Origin: Bacteroidota bacterium
GTDB taxonomy: Bacteria; Bacteroidota; Bacteroidia; Flavobacteriales; Flavobacteriaceae
Reading direction: 5' to 3'
Length of the DNA: 10,005 nucleotides
Assembly (NCBI GenBank): GCA_947468985.1
Contig: CANINJ010000051.1
Span: forward strand, 1-10,005
This document shows positions 1 through 6,288 of the stretch, in pieces (position 1 is the first letter of the stretch; every line of letters begins with the position of its first letter). The notes beneath the pieces are model-generated. The model saw only the letters and a program-made list of their open reading frames with translations, was not told the DNA's origin and did no database searches. Both the position numbers and the translations under genes were made by a program.

Positions 1-1521
1 ATTTACAATATCAGTAAAAGTAATGTTATCTGTTGACGATTGCCATTGGATTGTTCCAATACTTCCTGATAATGTTAATAATGTACTATTAGTTCCTGAG
101 CAAACGGTCACAGCTCCTGAAATCGTTCCAGCAACTGATGTTAGACTCACGGTTATCGTTCCATTAATAGTAGCGGGAGGAGAACATCCACCCATTGTTG
201 TCAAAGTATAATTGTAAGTTCCAGTTGCAGTCGGTGTTCCATTTATACTAAAAACACCACTACTATAACTTCCTGTTAGCCCCAAAGGTAATGTTCCATT
301 GGTAATTGAAACTCCTGAAGCAAGACCACCAATATTGAATGTAATTGGGCTAATTGCATCATTAACACAAAACAATTGTTGTGTAGAAGTGGATACAATT
401 GATGGCAAAGGATTAATTGTAATAATAAAAGTTGAACTGGATGCATTTTGACAAATGGCAAGATTAGCCTGTATTGAATAAGTAACAGTATAGGTTCCAG
501 GTGTGCTAGTTGCTAAATCAATATTTCCAGTAGCAGCATTAATGCCCAATCCTGTGGTTGAAGAAAAAATTCCACCAGAAGTAAATCCAGAAGTAGTAAT
601 AACAGTTGGATTAACATCATTAATGCAAACAGGTGAAATATATGAAAATGAGGTATCAGAAGGTAAAGTAACGGTTAAATTAAATGTTGTAATTGCAAAA
701 CACCCAGTAATTACATTTATTAATCGAATGTATATAGGTTGAGGGTTTGAAATATTTTGGTAAGCATTTGAATTAAGTATAGGATTGCTATTTGTCACAG
801 CATCATTGTAAGAATTGAAAAAATTTCCACTAACATTCGTTTGACTTCCAATCGCTAAACCGATGTTGGGTGTTAAATCAAAAATAGCGTTTCCAGGCAA
901 ACCAGGTAAGCTACATTTATTAAAATCAGTTGTAGTAACAGGAACAGGGGTTTGATAAAAAGTAGCAGATCCAGTCCACGCTATAGAAAAAGCACTTACA
1001 CCAGCAGGTCTGTCAATGGCTATGTAATAGGTTTCGTTATCCAAAACATCCATCCATTTTACATAACTATTTCCATCAAAACTTGGTCCTTCACTAACAT
1101 CTGTTTCGGTGCTATTCATTCCGGTTAAATTATCTGCCTGATTGCTAGCTAAAGGATTTGTTGTCGAACATCGAATCGCAGTACCAAGATTCCCACAACT
1201 TACATTAGGCCCAAAAATCCAAAAATCTAAGTCTTCAATTAAATCTGCACTTTGGGGAGTAAGGACAAAACCCAATGTTCCCCCAGTATTTATTTTAATT
1301 TTCAACCAAAGGCTATTGTTTTCGCCACTGCTGCAGGCATTGTCTGGTGTTATTTCCTGAATTCCAATACCTTCAGCAGTTAATCCAGATAGATTTGCAT
1401 CTCCACAAATTAATATAGCATCTACACAATCATTTTGTGACATGCTTTTTATAGATATAAAAAAAGGAAGTAGGAGTAGAACTAATTTAATAATTTTAAT
1501 TTTCCCTTTGTAGTAAATCAT
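1..1521 (-). CDS. Large secreted Ig-like repeat surface protein (N-terminal part, runs off the left edge)
   Basis: Reading the minus strand from the ATG at 1521 gives 507 uninterrupted codons that reach base 1 in frame, so the gene continues beyond the window. Residues 1-29 form a signal peptide: a Lys-rich start (KGKIKIIK), a Leu/Phe core, then a polar stretch ending in MSQ. Residues 30 to about 185 form one domain rich in Cys, Asn, Gly and Trp. From about residue 295 there are Thr/Ser/Gly-rich Ig-like modules. One carries the phrase TGNIDLATSTPGTYTVTY, and the last visible one starts with a GTISG...VCSG pattern and a WQSS motif. These modules are familiar from large flavobacterial adhesins exported by the type IX system, which usually end in a type B gliding-motility-associated C-terminal domain; that end is not visible here. 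The likely role is a cell-surface adhesin or gliding-related protein. No clear promoter was found upstream. Confidence 0.8.
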   Translation of the reverse strand, partial: MIYYKGKIKIIKLVLLLLPFFISIKSMSQNDCVDAILICGDANLSGLTAEGIGIQEITPDNACSSGENNSLWLKIKINTGGTLGFVLTPQSADLIEDLDFWIFGPNVSCGNLGTAIRCSTTNPLASNQADNLTGMNSTETDVSEGPSFDGNSYVKWMDVLDNETYYIAIDRPAGVSAFSIAWTGSATFYQTPVPVTTTDFNKCSLPGLPGNAIFDLTPNIGLAIGSQTNVSGNFFNSYNDAVTNSNPILNSNAYQNISNPQPIYIRLINVITGCFAITTFNLTVTLPSDTSFSYISPVCINDVNPTVITTSGFTSGGIFSSTTGLGINAATGNIDLATSTPGTYTVTYSIQANLAICQNASSSTFIITINPLPSIVSTSTQQLFCVNDAISPITFNIGGLASGVSITNGTLPLGLTGSYSSGVFSINGTPTATGTYNYTLTTMGGCSPPATINGTITVSLTSVAGTISGAVTVCSGTNSTLLTLSGSIGTIQWQSSTDNITFTDIVN

Positions 1522-1708
1522 ACAATTTAATTTCAGTTATGCGTTTTTAAAAATAGTACTTGAAGGACATATTTTGTGAATTTATAAATTCAGTTGTCTT
1601 GTCCTATTAAGAGTTTAATAAAAAGTAAATTTACATAATTTATCCAACAAATTCAGGAAACATTTCTGAAGGAATTCAATAATAACTTCAGAAAGTTGCT
1701 ATTTTTTT

Positions 1709-1803
1709 GGGCGCGCCCCTCGAAAAGTTCGGGTCAGGCTGTGCGCTGCAATCTCTGTTCCACTGCATTCCACAGAGGATTTTCGCTGCCATCCTTCGCG
1801 CAA
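1709..1803 (+). repeat. GC-rich interspersed repeat, copy 1
   Basis: A sharply GC-rich island in AT-rich surroundings. It opens with the perfect 10-bp palindrome GGGCGCGCCC (1709-1718). A CGAA/TTCG pair follows (1721-1724 and 1728-1731), then a 6-bp stem CTCTGT/ACAGAG (1753-1758 and 1772-1777), then GAGGAT-TTTCGCTGCC. From memory, elements with this order (GGGC..., CGGGCT, CGCTgcAATC, GGAT..CGCTGC, ATCC) recur in flavobacterial intergenic regions. A related copy lies in the opposite orientation at 7773-7832. It is non-coding. Confidence 0.6.
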
Positions 1804-1902
1804 ACCTCGATTTATGATTTCAGACTTCAGATTTCCAAAATAAAAAATAAACAATTTTATAAAATAAAATAAACAAAATGTATTTTCATCACTTATTTAG
1901 CA

Positions 1903-1910
1903 TAGCTTTG
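1903..1910 (+). promoter_or_regulatory. Candidate Bacteroidota -7 element (TAGCTTTG)
   Basis: TAGCTTTG is an exact match to the Bacteroidetes -7 consensus TAnnTTTG. It lies about 80 bp before the start of the restriction-enzyme remnant at 1992 and on the same strand. A good TTTG -33 element at the expected spacing is missing; only a TTTT run at 1883-1886 is near. It may be the relic promoter of the broken gene. Confidence 0.35.
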
Positions 1911-1991
1911 AAAAAGTATTACAAGCACTAATTTATAACCTAAACCAAAAATCAATTACTAACCTCCCCCAAATTTATTCTATGCCACTAA

Positions 1992-2441
1992 ATGATTCTA
2001 CATATCCTCGAAACTCAGAAAGCTTTAAACAAAGCCTTTTTGAAAAACAAAGCCAATCGAGAACTCCTCGAATGCTTCAAAGTAAATCTTATTCAGTTTC
2101 TGAACTCCAACAACGAGAAAGAGACTGAAAGATTTTCTAAAAAACATGCCCAAGATTTTATAAAAAAAGCAGCTTACGACCTTAATTATTCTTTGAATAC
2201 TTCGGGACGCATCGCTTCTATGACTTCAATTGCCGAAACCCCCTCGTGCCCGTCATTGCGAGTGGAACAAAGTGGAGCGTGGCAATCTGTTGAGCGTGGC
2301 AATCTGTTGATGTTAAGGTACAGTAGTAGTAGGTATCCTTGTAGGGTATCCCCAAAGCTAAAGCATTGGGGTACTATATGGGTCGAACCGCTGGTTCTTG
2401 CACGTGGTGGAGAGAGTCAGTTGTTTATATCCCAAAGCTAA
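1992..2441 (+). pseudogene. Truncated N-terminus of a type IIG (Eco57I-like) restriction-modification enzyme, fused to repeat DNA
   Basis: The frame encodes 149 residues, but only about the first 73 (to about 2210) look like a real protein: QKALNKAFLKNKANR, then FKVNLIQFL, then KKHAQDFIKKAAYD, then LNTSGR. From memory this pattern matches the N-terminal domain (DUF7149 type) of large Bacteroidota Eco57I-like enzymes, which combine restriction and methylation and usually exceed 1000 residues. After NTSGR the expected continuation into the nuclease region is lost, and from about 2245 the frame simply reads through the hairpin repeat block. No methyltransferase motif (such as NPPY) follows anywhere downstream. 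I infer a restriction-modification gene destroyed by deletion or insertion at a repeat boundary. The stump may still be transcribed, but a functional enzyme is not possible. Confidence 0.6.
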
Positions 2442-2620
2442 AGCATTGGGTTACAATATAGGCCGAACCGCTGGTTCTGGTGCGTGGCGAGAGCGTCCCG
2501 TAGGGATGGCATATATGGTAACAATGGACTTCAGTCCGTTGGTGTAGCATAGGTAAAGCCACTAACATGTGCGAGTACCATAGGGATGGAACATATAGTT
2601 GCTATGGACTTTAGTCCAAT
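2251..2620 (+). repeat. Hairpin-rich REP-like repeat block A
   Basis: A string of short perfect or near-perfect inverted repeats. CCCCAA/TTGGGG is at 2350-2355 and 2366-2371, with a nested GC-TAAA-GC. GAACC-GCT-GGTTC is at 2385-2397. TGGACT-TT-AGTCCA is at 2605-2618. The hairpin CCCAAAGC...TTGGG recurs near 2431-2450, and a GGACT-TC-AGTCC hairpin lies in the 2521-2540 part. The block starts with a CGTCATTGCGAG...GGCAATCTG element (2251-2289), whose GAGCGTGGCAATCTG half is duplicated at 2292-2306. The same elements, in the same order, recur in block B at 3551-4060, upstream of the Y1 transposase. Dense small hairpins next to a REP-associated tyrosine transposase are typical of REP/BIME sequences. 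Confidence 0.75.
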
Positions 2621-2655
2621 GAAAAAAGAATATTAACCATTAAATACTATTAATT

Positions 2656-3141
2656 ATGTCTTTTACAAACTTCGACAGTCGCCATTTTGACGACGCAGAA
2701 AAAGTAGCAGTAAACACTGCCCTTGCGAGTTTAGAACTTGCCGTTTCAGAAAAATTAGCCAACCTCTCAGCGGCAGAACGCCAGCAGTATGGTAGTGTCA
2801 ATGAGCAAAACAAACTTATCATCAATAAGGTGAAAGGTTTTAATGATGCACAATCCTCTTTGAGTAGTCCCGATGTAGATTGGCGAGAGTTCAACAACGA
2901 TTTCGACACCCGCGAATTCCTGCAAACCGCTATACTGCGCCTACAAAGCCTGATTGATGGTTTAGGAAATGCGAAAATCTTGCATGATTACGACAACTAC
3001 CAAGCGTCCTTAACCGATTATGACTTTGCGAAATACAAAGCTTCGACAAATGCGGTAGGATTTCAGACTAAGGTTGCCGAGATAGCACAGTTTTTTAATA
3101 GTGGTCCTCGAGCTACAGGAACAGATACTCCAACGCCCTAA
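2656..3141 (+). CDS. Conserved-looking hypothetical protein, 161 aa
   Basis: I do not recognise a named family. The protein is soluble, with no signal peptide or membrane segment, and looks mostly helical. It has an Ala/Leu/Glu-rich N-terminal half (residues 14-45, with AEKVAVNTALASLELAVSEK), an acidic/aromatic middle (SSPDVDWREFNNDFDTREF, about 70-90), and a Tyr/Asp-rich segment (HDYDNYQASLTDYDFAKY, about 109-126). It ends in a Thr/Pro tail. Balanced amino-acid use and absence of internal repeats favour a genuine gene over a shadow frame. It has more GC than the cyclase operon and is isolated: it starts 36 bp after hairpin block A and stops (TAA at 3139-3141) just before the 21/22-bp array. 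This position between two copies of the hairpin block suggests that it and the array may travel as a unit, but nothing shows what it does. Confidence 0.65.
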   Translation: MSFTNFDSRHFDDAEKVAVNTALASLELAVSEKLANLSAAERQQYGSVNEQNKLIINKVKGFNDAQSSLSSPDVDWREFNNDFDTREFLQTAILRLQSLIDGLGNAKILHDYDNYQASLTDYDFAKYKASTNAVGFQTKVAEIAQFFNSGPRATGTDTPTP

Positions 3142-3144
3142 TAA

Positions 3145-3542
3145 GCGGGTTTACCACGTCCAGAAGTGCGTTAATGGGGTCTTGAACTCCATTAACGGGG
3201 TCTGGAAGTGCACAGACGGGGTTGTATAAGTGCATTAACGGGGTCTCGAACTCCATTAACGGGGTCTGGAAGTGCACAGACGGGGTTGTATAAGTGCATT
3301 AATGGGGTCTGGAAGTGCATAATTGGGGTTCTGAACCCCATAGACGGGGTCTCGAAGTGCATTAATGGGGTCTTGAACCCCATAGACGGGGTTCTGAACC
3401 CCATAATTGGGGCTATACAACGTGGTAAACGGGGTTCTGAACGTGGTAAACGGGGTTGTACAACGGGGTAAACGGGGTCTTGAACGCCATTAATGGGGTT
3501 GTACAACGTGGTAAACGGGGTTCAGGACGCGGTAAACGGGGT
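3145..3542 (+). repeat. Degenerate 21/22-bp tandem array, about 18 units
   Basis: Units end in (C/T)GGGGT and can be read continuously from 3166 to 3542. Most are 21 bp and begin CTGGAA, CTTGAA, CTCGAA or TCTGAA. Five are 22 bp and begin TGTATAA, TGTACAA or TATACAA (starts at 3223, 3287, 3414, 3457 and 3500). Each unit is built from three variable blocks chosen from a small set: the start, a middle (GTGCA, CTCCA, CCCCA, CGTGG), and a core (TTAA, CAGA, TAGA, TAAT, TAAA). These are combined in many ways. Because 21 is divisible by three, the array opens misleading frames on both strands; the 22-bp units break them, so I treat it as non-coding. The first element (3149-3165) is inverted relative to the rest. 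There are no CRISPR-like spacers. Confidence 0.85.
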
Positions 3543-3550
3543 TACGAACC

Positions 3551-4060
3551 CGTCATTGCGAGGCACGTGGCAATCTGATGATGGTAAGGGTATAGTAATC
3601 AGTAGGTATCCTCCAAAGCTAAAGCATTGGGGTACTATATGGGTCGAACCGCTGGTTCTTGCACGTGGAGTGAGAGAGTTGGTTGTTTATATCCCAAAGC
3701 TAAAGCATTGGGTTACTATATGCTCCGAGCCGCTGGCTCTTATACGTGGAGTGAGAGAGTCCCGTAGGGATGGCATATATGGTAACAATGGACTTCAGTC
3801 CGTTGGTGTAGCATAGGTAGAGCCGCTAACATGTGCGAGTCCCGTAGGGATGAGACATATAGTTGCTATGGACTTCTGTCCATTGGCAGTAGGGATGGGA
3901 TATATGGTAACAATGGACTTCAGTCCGTTGGTGTAGCATAGGTAGAGCCGCTAACATGTGCGAGTCCCGTAGGGATGTGACATATAGTTGCTATGGACTT
4001 CTGTCCATTGGCAGTAGGGATGGGATATATAGTGACTATGAACTTCTGTCCATTGGCAGT
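3551..4060 (+). repeat. Hairpin-rich REP-like repeat block B with a 125-bp tandem duplication
   Basis: This is a second, longer version of block A with the same order of elements. It begins with CGTCATTGCGAGGCACGTGG (3551-3570), then the CCAAAGCTAAAGCATTGGGG hairpin, then GAACCGCTGGTTC, a second CCCAAAGC...TTGGG copy, and GAGCC-GCT-GGCTC, a base-compensated version of GAACC-GCT-GGTTC. Next come TCCC-GTA-GGGA and the GGACT-TC-AGTCC hairpin. The section that begins at AGGGATGG then repeats in tandem with an exact 125-bp period (3766-3890, 3891-4015, partial from 4016). The block ends about 45 bp before the transposase start, on the same strand. Compensated stem changes suggest that hairpin structure is under selection or is recognised by the neighbouring Y1 enzyme. 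Confidence 0.8.
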
Positions 4061-4105
4061 AAGAAGGAGTTGTTTGAAAAAACATAAAATAATAAAAAAA
4101 TAACT

Positions 4106-4567
4106 ATGGCAAATACCTATCATCAAGTACATATCCAAGTAGTTTTTGCAGTTAAATACCGAAAAGCGGTATTAGAAAAAGAATGGCGAGAAACGGTGTT
4201 TGGAGTTATGGGAAATCTAATCAATGAAACAGGATGTAAAACCCTTATTGTAAATGGCGTAGAAGACCATGTGCATTGTTTATTAGGCTTGAAACCCAGT
4301 ATTTCCATTTCGGAATTAATGCAAATTGTGAAATCTAAATCGTCCAAATTCATCAATGATAATAAATTCTTATTAGACAGATTTGAATGGCAAGTAGGTT
4401 ATGGCGTTTTTTCATATAGTAAGTCACATGTTCATAAAGTGTATAAATATATAGCGAACCAAGAGGAACATCATCGCAAACATTCATTCAAAGAGGAATA
4501 TTTGGCAGATTTAAAAGCGTTAGAAGTGCCTTTTGATGAACGGTATGTTTTTGAAGATTTACAGTAA
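4106..4567 (+). CDS. tnpA: IS200-like / REP-associated Y1 tyrosine transposase
   Basis: A 153-aa protein of the usual length for the IS200/IS605 TnpA fold. The start MANTYHQVHIQVVFAVKYR is the typical first strand. The HUH metal-binding motif is His55-Val-His57 in NGVEDHVHCLLG. The likely nucleophile is Tyr115 in KYIANQ, with Gln119 one helical turn later. The segment FEWQVGYGVFSYS (about 93-105) is also characteristic. These enzymes cut and rejoin single-stranded DNA at subterminal hairpins through a 5'-phosphotyrosine link. No tnpB/IscB-type gene accompanies it. The dense hairpin arrays upstream point to the REP-associated (RAYT-like) branch that acts on dispersed short palindromes, rather than a simple insertion sequence. 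All catalytic residues are present, so it may be active. No clear right-end boundary is visible. Confidence 0.9.
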   Translation: MANTYHQVHIQVVFAVKYRKAVLEKEWRETVFGVMGNLINETGCKTLIVNGVEDHVHCLLGLKPSISISELMQIVKSKSSKFINDNKFLLDRFEWQVGYGVFSYSKSHVHKVYKYIANQEEHHRKHSFKEEYLADLKALEVPFDERYVFEDLQ

Positions 4568-4715
4568 GTGGGTTGGGGTTTGCTAAAGCGCATGCAAGAA
4601 TCCTTTTTTGTGCTTCGTGAAAGTTAAACTTAATTAAGAGGGTTATTTGAAGAAATAGAATAAACAGGGTAGCCGAAAACTGAGAGAGTAGGTGGGAAAA
4701 TTAAAATTAATTAAA

Positions 4716-5522
4716 ATGAATATTAAAGAAAATCAATTACCAGAATATTTAAGAGATTGTATTAGTCAACAAATTGAAATTTATAAAAATGGTCAATCAA
4801 TAACTGTTTATAATGAAATTCCAGATACATCAGACATACCTATTGAAAACCCTAACCATTGGCTAAGAATTCCAGATGTAATTTGTGTTTTTGTAGATAT
4901 GATGGGTTCAACAAAATTAAGTGCTGCAAAACATGATAAAGGCACAGCTGGTGCATATCAGTTATTTACCGGAACAGCTGTTAGAATTTTCCATGAACTT
5001 GAAGCACCTTATATTGATGTTAGAGGGGATGGTGTATTTGCATTATTTAATTCCAATCAAGCATATCGTGCATTAGTTGCTGCCGTAACATTTAAAACAT
5101 TTGCAAATCTTGAATTCACACCAAGAATAAAAAATATAACGACTGTTGATGTTGGTTGTCATATTGGTATTGATCAAAAGACAGTTTTAGTTAGAAAAAT
5201 TGGTTTAAAGAAAAAAAATGGAAGAACAGACAGACAAAATGAAGTTTGGGCTGGGAAACCAGTTAATATGGCATCAAAACTTTCTTCAATGTCAAATGAT
5301 AATCAGCTGATAGTTTCCGATAGATTTTATAATAACATTTCTAATGATAAAGCAAGATACAGTTGTGGTTGTCCGAATGAGGAAAAGAAATTGTTATGGG
5401 AGGAAATTGATGTAACTAATAACAAATTATTTGATTTTAATAAAGCACATTCATTAGATACTAATTGGTGTGAAACACATGGCACGGAATATTTTAATGA
5501 TTTACTAAAACTAGATAAATAA
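4716..5522 (+). CDS. Class III nucleotide cyclase 1, Pycsar-type
   Basis: A cyclase homology domain covers most of the protein. Numbered from the ATG at 4716, the first metal Asp is Asp61 in VICVFVDMMGSTKLSA. The second is Asp105 in VRGDGVFALF. The substrate/transition-state strand is VWAGKPVNMASKL (Trp178, Gly180, Asn184), with Lys188 where classical adenylate cyclases have Arg. The C-terminus has a CxC (Cys217, Cys219) and a CxxH (Cys252, His255) that could form a zinc site. There is no sensor or membrane domain, unlike most housekeeping class III cyclases. An in-frame GTG at 4692 is possible, but the ATG with an A-rich leader is preferred. It is followed after 6 bp by a second cyclase and then a Pycsar-like effector, so an anti-phage signalling role is inferred. 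Whether it makes cUMP, cCMP or another product cannot be read from the sequence. Confidence 0.78.
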   Translation: MNIKENQLPEYLRDCISQQIEIYKNGQSITVYNEIPDTSDIPIENPNHWLRIPDVICVFVDMMGSTKLSAAKHDKGTAGAYQLFTGTAVRIFHELEAPYIDVRGDGVFALFNSNQAYRALVAAVTFKTFANLEFTPRIKNITTVDVGCHIGIDQKTVLVRKIGLKKKNGRTDRQNEVWAGKPVNMASKLSSMSNDNQLIVSDRFYNNISNDKARYSCGCPNEEKKLLWEEIDVTNNKLFDFNKAHSLDTNWCETHGTEYFNDLLKLDK

Positions 5523-5528
5523 CAATAC

Positions 5529-6284
5529 ATGAAAGTTACCACAAGTTACCCATATGATTTTGATGATAGTTTAAATAGAATAGATGAAATATTGAATACA
5601 TCTTCTGTTTTTGAGGATTTGGAAGAGATTCCTAGTAGCGATAAATTAACATATAAAAACGGATTCTATTTGAACTGTTTTGCAATTTTTATTGACATAC
5701 GACATTCATCAACACTTCCTACTAAATATAATAGACCAACCTTAGCTAAGATTTATAGAGCATATATTTCTGAAATTACAGCAATTTTTCAAAGTTATGA
5801 AGAATGTAAAGAAATTAACATTGTAGGTGATTCAGTTTGGGCGGTTTTTAATTCTAAAAAAAAGATTGATGTTTTAAATGTTTTTTATGCGGCATGTATT
5901 TCTAATTCATTAGTTAATACATTAAACTATAAATTATGTAAAAAAGGAATAGAGCCAATAGAAATTGGAATTGGGATTGCAAAAGGTAGAGCACTAATGA
6001 TCCAAGCAGGTTATAAAGGCAGTGCTCTTAATGATGTTATTTGGATGGGAGATGTTGTAAACCAAGCCAGTAAAATGTGTTCAAAAGCTAACAAAGAAGT
6101 TTCACAATCATTGGTAATTACAGACTCTGTTTATATTGATTTAAATGGATATGGAAATAATACTGCTGAACTTTATCAAACTTTTTTTAGTAAAAAGAAC
6201 GAATATTATTATGCTGATATAGTAGAAATTGGTATGAATAATAAGTTAATTAAAATGCAATCAGAATCACCTTGTAAAAAATAA
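5529..6284 (+). CDS. Class III nucleotide cyclase 2, Pycsar PycC-like
   Basis: 251 residues. The N-terminal segment (YPYDFDDSLNRIDEILNTSS, EEIPSSDKLTYKNGFYLNC) followed by the catalytic domain agrees with what I remember of the widespread Pycsar pyrimidine cyclases. Metal Asp56 is in IFIDIRHSSTL and Asp101 in INIVGDSVWAVF. The conserved GIGIAKGRALMIQAGYKGS strand pair is present, and Asn178 and Lys182 lie in VIWMGDVVNQASKM. All expected catalytic positions are filled. The family makes cUMP or cCMP from UTP or CTP on phage infection to activate a partner effector; the product here is not determined. It starts 6 bp after cyclase 1 and stops 4 bp before the membrane-protein gene, so the three genes are probably cotranscribed and translationally coupled. 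It is clearly diverged from cyclase 1 outside the motifs, so it is not a recent duplicate. Confidence 0.82.
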   Translation: MKVTTSYPYDFDDSLNRIDEILNTSSVFEDLEEIPSSDKLTYKNGFYLNCFAIFIDIRHSSTLPTKYNRPTLAKIYRAYISEITAIFQSYEECKEINIVGDSVWAVFNSKKKIDVLNVFYAACISNSLVNTLNYKLCKKGIEPIEIGIGIAKGRALMIQAGYKGSALNDVIWMGDVVNQASKMCSKANKEVSQSLVITDSVYIDLNGYGNNTAELYQTFFSKKNEYYYADIVEIGMNNKLIKMQSESPCKK

Positions 6285-6288
6285 AAAT

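Larger units (their letters stand above)
1522..1991. other. Gene-free intergenic stretch with one repeat and a candidate promoter
   Basis: This 470-bp AT-rich stretch separates the minus-strand surface-protein gene from the plus-strand restriction-enzyme remnant, which are divergent. I see no convincing coding frame in it. It contains the GC-rich interspersed repeat at 1709-1803 and a Bacteroidota-type promoter element at 1903-1910. The rest (1522-1700 and 1811-1900) is low-complexity A/T sequence. A TATTTTTA stretch on the minus strand (1548-1555) is close to the Bacteroidota -7 element and could serve the surface-protein gene, but no -33 element accompanies it. Confidence 0.6.

Noticed and set aside
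276..742. Short open frames on both strands within the first 1.4 kb
   Set aside because: They are shadows of the minus-strand surface-protein gene, which reads without a stop from 1521 to the window edge.
3192..3506. Open frames on both strands across the 21/22-bp array that encode heptad-like repeat proteins
   Set aside because: They result from a 21-bp period (a multiple of three). They are broken by 22-bp units, lack start signals, and exist in several frames equally.
3145..3542. CRISPR array
   Set aside because: Units are directly abutting and degenerate with no unique spacers of constant length, and there are no cas genes.
3493..3816. Plus-strand open frame of 107 codons
   Set aside because: It runs through the array end and the hairpin block and shares its peptide (PKLKHWGTIWVEPLVLARG) with the repeat-derived tail of the broken restriction gene. 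It is repeat read-through.
4692..4715. GTG start extending cyclase 1 by eight residues
   Set aside because: The extension is Lys/Ile-rich and adds no conserved sequence. The ATG at 4716 has an A-rich leader typical of Bacteroidota starts.
4568..4715. Promoter for the cyclase operon
   Set aside because: I found no TAnnTTTG match with acceptable spacing; GTTATTTG (around 4640-4650) departs from the consensus. The true promoter could lie here, but I cannot point to it.
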